Assembly: GCA_000733355.1 (NCBI GenBank)
Contig: JNVV01000001.1
Coordinates: forward strand, 3,320,278 to 3,384,277
DNA: 64,000 nucleotides
Direction: 5' to 3'
Source of the DNA: Falciphora oryzae
Lineage: Eukaryota > Ascomycota > Sordariomycetes > Magnaporthales > Magnaporthaceae
The position numbers and the translations under genes are program-made. Shown in pieces: positions 34,376 to 43,563 of the stretch; the stretch's first letter is position 1, and every line of letters begins with the position of its first letter. Under the pieces are notes generated by a model. It was not told the DNA's origin. It saw nothing but the letters and a program-made list of their open reading frames with translations, and did not search any database.

Positions 34376-35368
34376 TCAGTGACTGAACACGGCCACACGG
34401 TCGCGAACAGTCCCGTCCTCCAGGACGCCGGCCTTGTGCGTCCGTCGCGGCACGATCAGCTCCAGGCGCCTGAGCCCCGTCCCGGACCGGGCCGCCGCCT
34501 CCTCGCCCTCGGCGAGGCGGCCCTCGTCGTCGTACCTGACGTCCTCGCCGGGGCGGGCCAGGTGCGCGACGTGGTGCTCGGGCCTCACCCCCCACGGCGG
34601 CCCGCCCGTCGACCAAGGCTTTTCCGTGGGCCACTGGAGGCAGACGACGCGGCCGCCGGGCGCGAGCAGCTGCGCTAGGCGCCCGGCCCACGCCGGCCTG
34701 GCCGAGACGGGGAGGGCGCAGAAGAACTGGTGCTCCAGGTCAGCCGACGCCTTTTGACTTTTTGGTGTGTATTTGGAAACAGCTGCTCACAGTATAGTCG
34801 AATATGAGGTCGAACTGGTCCGCACCGGCCTCCTGGATCCAGTCGTCGGCGAAGAAGTCGCCAGTGAGCCTGATAAGGGATTCATGGCTACGTAAGCACT
34901 TGACACGCGATGGCGTGACACCGGCTGCACGCCGTGATTCGCGCCAGAGGGCGGGGGAGACGAGCCGCACCATTTCACGGTCCCCTGGACCAGGCCATCC
35001 CTTGCCTTGTACCTCTCGTCGCCCTCGGCCTGGACCTTGTCCTGGTACAGCATGGCCTCCTTGGTAGCCTCGGCAGAGTAGTCCACTCCATAAGCGTCGT
35101 AGCCAAAGGCGGCGAGGAGGAGCACGTCGTAGCCCCGCCCGCAGCCGGGCACGAGCGCCCTCGGCCTGGCCTGGCTGCCGCTGCTGCTGCTGCCGGGCGG
35201 GACCAGGTCGGGCCTGTCAGCGAGCAGGTCGTGGAGGGCCATGCTCGGGCCGGCGCGGTCCCAGGGCGTAAACTCTTCCTTCCAGAGGCCATCCCAGCGG
35301 CTGCCGTGTTCGGCGAGGGGCTGGTCCTTGAAGAGGTTGAGGAGCTTGTCGGGCTGCTGGACGGCCAT
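34376..35368 (-). CDS. TPMT-family SAM-dependent thiol/halide methyltransferase
   Basis: A methyltransferase of the thiopurine S-methyltransferase fold. Plant and fungal relatives methylate thiols or halides with S-adenosylmethionine. Exons are 35368-34971, 34869-34791 and 34726-34376, giving 275 residues, near the family norm. N-terminal RWDGLWKEEFTPWDRAGPS is the family signature. The SAM-binding motif I is ALVPGCGRGYD at 71-81 and the acidic post-I residue is in YGVDYS. Splicing restores GTVKW-LTGDFF and FDLIFDYT-FFCALP, both conserved stretches. The last intron (34727-34790) has an alternative acceptor six bases earlier that would add His-Gln; the conserved FDYTFFCAL favours the downstream site. 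No signal peptide, probably cytosolic. Family is firm, substrate unknown. Confidence 0.9.
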
Positions 35369-35933
35369 TGTGGTTGGTGGTGGTTTTAGTTTCCTGGCAG
35401 TTGCTCGCGGTCCCGTTTGGGTTTTGATGTGGTCTGAGTTCAGGGACAGGAGCGGAGGCCGGTATGCTTTTTTTTTTTTTTTTTTTTTTTAATGCTTGGT
35501 AGCAAGGCCGGGAGATTTTGAATGTTTTGATAGCAATGCCGTGTCATGGCATGCATCATGACATGCGGGCGGGCAGGGTGGTCGCCGACCCCCGACAGCG
35601 CGCAAGAGGGGCAATCCCGTCGGCGACGTGGAGCTTCTGTAGGATTTGTACAAACCCCGATGCGGCAGTTGAAAAACGCCAACTTCTTTGTAAAGAGTTG
35701 CCGTGATATGTATGCAAGGCGCCTTTGGAGTTACAACGCTGCGCCATGAGGTTGCATTATAGCCGACAGGGTTTCGGCGCCAATGCCACTGGGCATCGCG
35801 ACCGAACCGAGCCGAGGCACGCACGGGATCCACAGCCCCTTGCAGCAGCTAGAAATACCGGCGATCTGGACCAAGGAAGACGGCGCGCAAGAGCAGGAGA
35901 GCATACAACATCACAGACGAGAACAAGCCCAAC
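35369..35933. other. divergent promoter interval with T23 tract
   Basis: A 565-nt shared upstream region of the methyltransferase and SDR genes, which are transcribed away from each other. T23 lies at 35468-35490, about 100 nt upstream of the methyltransferase start. No gene is present. Confidence 0.6.
35468..35490. repeat. T23 mononucleotide tract
   Basis: Twenty-three thymines between two divergent genes. It would read as poly(A) in the methyltransferase direction. Confidence 0.85.
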
Positions 35934-36861
35934 ATGGAAGCCAGCAAGCTCTTTGACGTTTCCGGCAAAGTCGTCCTGGTGACGGGCGGCGGCAAAGGGC
36001 TGGGCTACATGGTGGCGCGCGGTTACGTCGCAAACGGTTGCAAGGTGTACATTTGCTCTCGAGACGCTACGGCGTGCGAAAAGGCCGCGAAGGAGCTGAC
36101 TGCCAAGGGTGCGTTTCCCATACACGCCAAGCACTTCCCAGAGCTGTATGCTGATCCAGCGCTCACCCACCAGGCCCCGGCAGCGCCGTCGCCCTCCCGG
36201 CGGACCTGCAGTCCCTGGAGCAGTGCAAGAAGCTGGCGGCCGAGCTCTCGGCGCGCGAGCCGCGCCTGCACGTCCTGGTCAACAACTCGGGCGCGGCCTG
36301 GGGCGACAGCTACGACACGTACCCGGACGCCGCGTGGACCAAGCTGCTGACGCTCAACCTGCAGCGCGTCTTCACCCTGACCCAGCTCCTGACCCCCTTG
36401 CTCGAGGCGGCCGGGTCCGCGGCGGACCCGGCGCGCGTCATCCACATCGGGTCCGTCGACGCGCTGCGCGTGCCGGCCATGTCCAACTTCGCCTACAGCG
36501 CCTCCAAGGCCGGCCTGCACCACCTCGGCCGCGCGCTCGCGCTCGAGCTGGGCCCCAGGGGCGTCACGAGCAACACGCTCGCGTGCGGGCCCTTTGCGAC
36601 CAAGATGATGGCCGCCACCCTCGACTCGGTCGGGGACGCCATCCGCGAGGCCAACCCGCTCGGCCGCATCGGGAACCCCGACGACGTCGCCGGCGCCTGC
36701 ATCTGGCTGTCGAGCAAGGCTGGGTGCGTCCTTGTCCATGTCTTTTTTTCTCTGCCTGTTTTGACTTTGTTTTAACTAACCCGCCACGTTGCCGCAGGTC
36801 ATTCATCAACGGTGCTATTATTCCCATCGATGGTGGCTTCTCGCTGGTTTCCAAGATGTAA
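35934..36861 (+). CDS. short-chain dehydrogenase/reductase with PTS1-like C terminus
   Basis: A classical NAD(P)-dependent oxidoreductase with a Rossmann fold. Exons are 35934-36108, 36174-36723 and 36798-36861, giving 262 residues, typical of classical SDRs. The cofactor loop TGGGKGLG is at 17-24, the NNSGA motif follows, and the active site has a Ser in HIGSVDAL and Tyr166-x3-Lys170 in YSASKAG. The C-terminal INGAIIPIDGGFS block is conserved in the FabG-like group. The final three residues are SKM, which match the broad peroxisomal PTS1 consensus [SAC][KRH][LM], so peroxisomal import is plausible but inferred. Relatives are often annotated as 3-oxoacyl-ACP reductase-like, but the substrate cannot be read from sequence. 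Confidence 0.9.
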
Positions 36862-38458
36862 GAGCGGCCTCGAGTAGGGTTTAGACAGTCGAAGCGAGAA
36901 TGTGCCGCCAGAGCCGTTCGCAATACGAATATATAGCCGGATTCGTGCATTGTCTATGCGGCGCACTCACCCTTTCCCCGTGCTCGACCATGTGCTCTAT
37001 TGCTGCCTGTGGTTTCTTTCGCGCCAACGAACGAGACAGGATGGCAGTGGAACCAAACATGTACCGAGGGTAGGTACTTTTGACGGTGTGGAAGCACGGC
37101 ACCGATGGAGTGGAAGTGTGGTAATCGTTCATTATATGCGAAGCGCCCTGACCCCCATAGAACCCTCGGTCGGGACTGGAACGAAAAGCGGCGGCGTGAG
37201 GCAGTCGATGAAGCGGGAAGCCGCATACGAAGAGGGGTGGGTGAGCCGTTGCCAGTTTCGCCCGGCCCCGAGGCCAAGGTGCGCCATCCCCTCAGATCAC
37301 CTGCCCACCATCATGCCGCCACCCGTTCCGATCCTCTCGATGCCACCGTGCCGGCGTGACCCACGTCCGCCTCGGAGTGTCATGGTAGATATCGGAACCC
37401 AAGGTGAAAAAAGGTGACCAATTTGGTCATGCCTGTATCGCTTAATAAAAGCCCGGAGGACAGAGTATATAAAATATGACAATGGTGGTTAAAAGGGATG
37501 AAAGAAGGCCCGGAACGTTGTCGCCTGACGCCTTATTACCTCCGTCCCAAACTCCCAATGAATCGCGACGGTCCCTGCTCAGCGCAGCTGCTTTGAGGTT
37601 GATTAAAAAATAGCTTAGGAAAGATAAAAGGAAGAGAAGAGTGCTGCCTAAAAATAAAATAAATAGATAATACCGGGTATATGAGAAAAACGTGAAATGG
37701 CATCAGAGGGTTGGTTGACGTAAGAAAAATGTCATGATGTGGACGGAAATGCCACCTGCAAGAGAGAAAAAAAAAAGGGAACAAAGGCCCCGCGTCGGCA
37801 GGATGGACTGAGTCGTGTCGAGAGGTTGGGCAGGGCGGGGAGGTCCGCGGGCAGATTTCCATATCGCCGGGGTCCCCATTCGTCGTTATCTTGGGGCGGT
37901 AGACGAGAAAAAACATGCCACCAACCGTCGCCGTATGGTAGGAAACGACCCAAAAACCCCCCGACGGTTATCCGAGATGTCGAAAGACTGCAAGCGAGCG
38001 GGGCCCGTTCCCACCCGTCGGCGTTCCCAAAGGGAGCAAGGAAAACTTCAGGATGCCCGGGTCGGGGGCCGATCCACACTCGGGGGCGCATGGGCCGCTT
38101 TTGCTTGGACTTTGTAGGGGTTTTCGGGGGTGTTGCGGAGAGTCGCCACTCCCCATTCACCCGATGTCCACCGAGAGTGTCTCCCCAAATGCTGCAGCCG
38201 TGACCGCTTGTGCCGCCCAGAGCAGGAGGGTCGGGAGCGGCGGCGAGAGGGAGGAGGGTGAAGCGACGATCCGAGAGCAGAAGGAGGCGTTTCTTGCGGC
38301 ACTAATAGCAGGCAGAGCGGAGAGCGGTTGTTGGCACAAGGCTGATGGTCGAGAGCCTCATCATGCGAGGGGCTTTTCTTTGTGGGGCCGTGTTTTTTTC
38401 GGTTGCTTTTTTTTTTTTTTTTTTTTTTCCCTTGAATTTGGTTTTGCGATACCTCTCA
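36862..38458. other. intergenic region, convergent flanks
   Basis: Lies between the 3' ends of the SDR gene and the small minus-strand gene. It contains an AT-rich part at 37440-37760 and a T22 tract at 38407-38428. No gene is supported. Confidence 0.55.
38407..38428. repeat. T22 mononucleotide tract just past a minus-strand stop
   Basis: Twenty-two thymines, reading as A22 about 30 nt after the stop of the small minus-strand gene. It could fall in its 3' UTR. Confidence 0.85.
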
Positions 38459-38680
38459 TCACAGGCCGACGCTTTCAAAATCGCGCATCAGCACGGCCAT
38501 CTGCGCCCGCTTGGCCGCCTCGGCGATGAGGGTGAACTCCTTGAGGTAGGCGTCGGTCGACTGCGACTTGGGGTCGGGATGCGACGTCTGGGGAACACCC
38601 AGGACGGTCGGCGAGGTCTGGGCCGTCGAGCCGGTCGACGTCTGCTGGGTGTGCGTCGGCGAGGCGATGGGGGCGTCCAT
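38459..38680 (-). CDS. small protein of unknown function, 73 residues
   Basis: A complete 73-codon frame with a good start context (CCAAAATGGAC). Codon choice is strongly GC-ending in the second half (AAG GAG TTC ACC CTC ATC GCC GAG), like its neighbours, which argues for real coding. The first 40 residues are Ser/Thr/Gln/Pro-rich and look disordered. The last 30 (DAYLKEFTLIAEAAKRAQMA then VLMRDFESVGL) form a plausible amphipathic helix. It has no cysteines, signal peptide or membrane segment. I do not recognise the family. A helix with a disordered tail would fit a small subunit of a larger complex, but that is speculation. Confidence 0.6.
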   Translation of the reverse strand: MDAPIASPTHTQQTSTGSTAQTSPTVLGVPQTSHPDPKSQSTDAYLKEFTLIAEAAKRAQMAVLMRDFESVGL

Positions 38681-41122
38681 TTTGGCGATGGCGATGGCGG
38701 CGACGTCGAGGGGCCTTGGCTGGCTTTGGGGGAGACTTTGCCTCGTGATAGGACTTTGTGTTGTGACCGTGTGATGCCGAGGGGACGAAGAGAAGAAGGG
38801 CGGAGGGCAGCTGCAGCGACCTCGTTGTCTTATGTGATTTCCCGGCTTTTGTATTTTTATTTTATCCTATTTTATTCTTGTCTGAGCGGCAGAGAGGATA
38901 CCGGTGGAGTGGTGGAAACACCAGTCGAGCCGAGGCAGGCGGTGGACAAGGCCGGAGGGAGGGGTCTTGGAGTGGGCTACGATAAGTCAGGGGATGGGGT
39001 CGGGTGCAATGGAGATTATGTATGCACAGATGGGAGCAGGCGGGCACCCAAGCGAGTGCGGAGGTTTGGGTCAGATGGGGGGAGGGAGCCTCTGGTAGAT
39101 TGCATCAATGAAGAGAAAGCCGAGCGAGTCGTCGGAATAAATAAGACAGCAGATGGCGTCAGTCAGTCATAAGAGGGTGGCCGCGGCCGGCTAAAACAAT
39201 CCGGGCGAGGGCAAAGGCAATCTAGAAGTGTGCTAGGCGTGGTTCTGGCGCGGGAGGGATGGCTCGTTTGGGCAAAGCTCGCTTGAGATAACCTGGCTGC
39301 GGCGGCGTGGGACGATGATGTCGCTTCTAGGTGTCTGCCGCCATGAACGCTCCAACCTGCAAAAGTCGGGATAGGTCATGGACGCATGCGGCCTTTTTGG
39401 GGGTTGCCTAGGTGGAGGGAAGCTTTCTTCTGACTTGTGCCCACGCTCGCAGTTCCAGGCACGCAAACCCTCAACACGAATAAATTGCCTTTGCCCGCCT
39501 CCTGGCCCGCCCCATGGACGGCGCCCGTCTGTGCGAAGCGTCATGATCCTCCACGAAATCCCCGGGTTCGGGCTCACCCACACTTTTTTTCATGGGGGAA
39601 CGAACGCCCAGGACCTGTGTACCTCGGCGGTACTTTTCGGAGTGTCGGGCAGCCATACCAGGGGACCCCGCTTGGCGCGCCTGAAAAGGTATCCCTGTTG
39701 TACCGCCAACCAAGACAAGACGTGACCCCCGCGGCTGCGTGCCCGTGTTTCTAGAGCCGCCAGTGGAGGCGGCAGGCAGGCCACGCACTGCCCTCCGGCC
39801 CTGCAGCCACACCCACACAGCATGGTAATAATTAGGTACATTATGGATGTTATGCAGCTGGATTGGATGGGTGGTTGGATGGATGCCTGCTGCTGCTGCT
39901 GGATGCCCGACACAAGAAGACCAGTCAGACACCAAGAAAGAGCACAGGAGGATGGGCAGGCGGATTGGGGGCCTAAGCCGGTTAAACCGCCACACTATTG
40001 ACTGCAGACTCGTGCGGTGGGTAGACGCCGTTGCTTTTTGTAGCTGCAGTTGGGGAACCACGGCAAGACACGCCCGACAATACACGACGATCTGCATGCG
40101 GCACCAGGAGCCCCTTCACGTGTGGTTTGGGATGGGGAACGCAGGCGATTCCTGCATGGAAATGGCAAGATCCGATGCTGGACCTCCCAGATAACTGTTT
40201 GTTTGCGTCTCAAATGCAGGCTGACCGCCTTTTATTTCTTCAACCACCTCCGCTCCCCTCCTCCTCTTTATTGATTGTCATGATCCACACTTTCAAATTG
40301 GCGTCGTCTGGGGCTCGGTCCGAGGGTGCATTGGGCAGACTCAGGGCTCCAGCTGTAGGCAGATATCGAGAGTTCTCTCTCCTACCCCTTCCCGCCCATG
40401 ACAGAAAAGCCGGCACCCCTGTCTTCGATTCTTTTCTTGAACATTTTGCTATCTTTCTGTGTATCCTTTCCTTTTCCCGAGTCTTTTCCTATTGCTGTAT
40501 CCTTTCCTATTGCTGTATCCTTTCCTATTGCTGTGTCCTTCCTATTGCTGTGTCCTTTCCTATTGCTATATCCCTTCCTCTCTATTCTATGCCTGCATGT
40601 CGGAGCTGGCGCCGAATGGCATTCTGGCCTTGCCCAGGCCAACTCTGCCAGCCAAGTGGGGCCCATCTCGAAGTGCTTGCGTCTGCTAGCGGCGCCCCGA
40701 TTGATGGATCCAAGCACCCGGCATGGAAAGCTGCCAGCCCAGGGTGATTGCAGGTGGGGCACCGCGGGCTGGGTGGGGCGGCTTGCAGGGGTCTATCGCT
40801 TGGGGGTCTCCCATTCGTCGCGCAACCTCGAGCCTCCGCCTGCGCGCATCTCGGTGCTTTATTTGGCCAGCCAGCCGAGGCCGGCGAAATTCGGCAGAGA
40901 AGAAAAAAAAAAAATAATGAAAGGCTCGCCAGCGAGAGGTGGAAAAGACCCGAACTGCGCCGTCCCGCGACAAGCCAGCCCACTCGCCCGCGCGCGGAAT
41001 GCGTCTGGATCGTTGACCGGTCCCTGCAGGTGGTGTGATTTGTGACTGCGCCGCCCTGCCCGGCCCGGCGGGTGTCCTGCTCACCGACTCGCGAGGCCTT
41101 CTTTTTTGTTGTTTTTTCGACC
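38681..41122. other. gene-free interval with 18-nt minisatellite
   Basis: Both flanking genes point outward, so this 2.4 kb holds two promoters. It contains a pyrimidine minisatellite (40482-40570) and GGAT/CTG-rich short repeats near 39855-39905. Open frames are unconvincing. Confidence 0.6.
40482..40570. repeat. 18-nt pyrimidine-rich minisatellite, five copies
   Basis: Five tandem copies of TCCTTTCCTATTGCTGTA-type units start at 40482, 40500, 40518, 40536 and 40553. Copy 4 lacks one base and the others differ by one or two. The TATCCTTTCCTAT phase resembles the 17128-17222 repeat, suggesting a shared dispersed motif. Confidence 0.88.
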
Positions 41123-42335
41123 ATGGCTTCTCCCCAGCCTGCTCCGCCGCCGCGAGCCGGGTTGCCGCCAAAGTCGCCCCCCTCCTCGGCCTCGCCCCCC
41201 GCCGCCGGCGGGTATTCGCTCCTCTCTGGCCGCATCCCTGCGCCGCTGCAGCGCCTATTCGACCGCTTCCCGCTGGCCACGTACCCGCCCAACGACCTGC
41301 CGGCCCGATGTCCGATCCCTGCCGAGAGGACCCTGCCCACCCTCCACGTCTTCATCTCGGACGAGGATGCCGCCAGGGGCCGCCCGAGCTTCAATCCCAC
41401 GTGCCTAAAGTGGCAGGTATGCGGCGACCGGCCTAGATGCGCTAAGGGGGTACCCGCTCGGCTGCTGACGGCTCCCCTCGCAGACCTTCCTCAAGATTGC
41501 CGGCGTCGACCTCCGCCTCGTCCCCTCGACGAACCACGCCTCGCCAAGCGGCGCGCTCCCCTTCCTCTTGCCGGCCATCACCCGCCCGCCCCCGACATCA
41601 AATCCCAGCGCCGGCGCCCCGGCCTCCAGATCCCCAGCCCCCACATCCCCGAACCCCGCACCCATCCCGGTCCACAAGCTACAGGCATACGCGCTCGCGC
41701 ACGGCACCACGCCGCCGCCGCCACCACCACCACCACAACGACAACAAAAACCGCCATCATCATCATCCCAGCAGCAAACCCATAGAGTGGGAGGACCGGA
41801 GCCGGCCTACGCGGCGCTGCTGGACCACACCATCCGCCGCGCCTGGCTGCACGCCCTGTACGTCAGCCCGGCCAACGCCCCGCTCGCGTCGCGCCTGTAC
41901 CTCGACCCCGCGAGCCGCCACCCCCTCGTCCGCTCCGCCCTGCGCGCCCAGCTCCGCGCCGCCGCCGCCGCCGAGCTCGCCTCGGCCCGCGACGGCGCCG
42001 GCCCGCCCCGCGCCGCCGAGCTGTACGCCGACGCCCGCGCCGCCCTCGCCAGCCTTGCGCGGCTGCTGCTAAGACCGGAGAACGAAGAGGAGGAGGAGGA
42101 GGATGAGGCAGATACATCGTCGGGCTGGTTCTTTGGCGCCAGGGCGCCCGGCATGTTCGACGCCGCCGTCTTCGCCTACACCCACCTCCTGCTCCCGGGC
42201 TCCGGGCTCGAGTGGGCGGACCGCCGGCTCTCCGAGGCCGTCGAGGCGTTCCCGGCCCTCGTCGACCACCGCGCCCGCATGCTGGCCCGCCTCTGGGACG
42301 AGGACGGGGCCGCGGGCGAGTGGGAGAAGGTTTAG
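41123..42335 (+). CDS. sam35: Sam35/Tob38-like metaxin-type subunit of the mitochondrial SAM complex
   Basis: A likely cytosol-facing outer-membrane subunit of the sorting and assembly machinery, which inserts beta-barrel proteins such as Tom40 and porin. Exons are 41123-41416 and 41484-42335, giving 381 residues. The N-terminal GST-like (metaxin/Sam35 N) region contains LQRLFDRFPLATYPPNDLP, then LHVFISDEDA, FNPTCLKWQ-TFLKIAGVDL and NHASPSGALPFLLP. The intron falls between TCLKWQ and TFLKIAG. A C-terminal all-helical GST-like domain follows (AYAALLDHTIRRAWLHALY to the end). An insertion of about 75 residues between the domains is rich in Pro, Ser and Gln with a run of eight prolines. No classical presequence is seen. 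Sam35 is favoured over Sam37 from the motif order, with moderate certainty. Confidence 0.78.
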
Positions 42336-43563
42336 GACCGAGCCGGCAGTGCGCTCTGTTGTGTCCGTCCTGCTCCGAAGAGGAAAACGTGCGCGTGAGG
42401 TACGACGGTGGTGGCTGTTTGGCTTGAAGGCCCCTATGGCAGCACGTGCAGAACTTGCTTTCACCGGCTGCGTCCTGCCGATTGGGCTGTGACCTTGTTT
42501 GTAATATATTGGCACAAATATGGCTCCTGGTACCGCCTTGTATATGCTTGACGAACTGATAAAATATGACAATATAGACTCAGGATCGCATCTCGGTGCA
42601 AACATAAACCCCTAGACAGACACAGTGTCACCTCCAAGGCCTGAGAAGACAGGCGGTCAAGTCTATGTATACCTAAGCAGGAATATTCTACTTCATACAA
42701 CTTAAATGACAATTGCGCGGGCATCCGCACTCGCCTCGCCAGTGGAACATTATGTCGTAGCCCACCAGAGACAACTTCACCCCCACCCGTTGCGGTTCGA
42801 TACTCTTTGTCTGTTGGTGAGCGGGATCGGAGAGGGGAGGGGGAAAAAAGGAGAAAATCCGCGAAAAGAAAAAAAGGTTGGGACGAAAAAGAAACACGGT
42901 CAACAGGAAAATAAGAAACCAGGCGACGAAAAATCATGAATCACCACCCGCTGGGACTTCATGTGCGCTTGTCCTCTTCCACAGCTCTCCGACCTGGGCC
43001 CTCATCGCCCTTCCTAGCAATCTCTCCTGGTAGAGCCCGTATCTACAGAGGCAGAGGGGTGTCGGATCGCTGACCTAGACCCCAGGTGCTGCGTGGATAA
43101 CAATATGACCGTCGTAACGTAGTTGGTTGTGAGGAAAAGGAGCATAGGAAGCAGAAAGCAGCGTGGAGATCATTGTGAAGCGGAATGTGAGAGCGCCAGA
43201 AACCATGGCGGTCTGTCATGTCCTGGCTGTGCGGTCTTCGCCAGCAAAACTCTCTTGATGCCGTGGTGAACTGGACTGGAACGCCGGGGACAAAGTGCGG
43301 TGCCGGAAGAGATGGATGAGTAGAGGAAAGAGCAGAAGCCAAACGCGCCTTTTCCCAGAACGCCGGCCTTGTGTAGTCGAGGGGTTGAGAGTGAGTAGGA
43401 GAGAAACTGTGACTCTTGTAATGCAGGGGAAAAGGCATGATGTAGCAAGCATAAATAAACGCTGGGAGCACATAAATCCCGAACATTAACAGTAGAAAGT
43501 CGGCCCCATAGCTCTGGTAACATTGCAGTTTTGATGGATCCGGACTCTAGGCGCCGTGACGGA
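42336..43563. other. convergent intergenic region between sam35 and gid1
   Basis: A shared 3' region of two converging genes, with a purine-rich patch at 42830-42910. No gene is supported. Confidence 0.6.

Noticed and set aside
38345..39172. 275-residue plus-strand frame over the small minus-strand gene
   Set aside because: It contains a Phe run from T22 and a Gly/Arg/Asp-rich antisense of the 73-residue gene.
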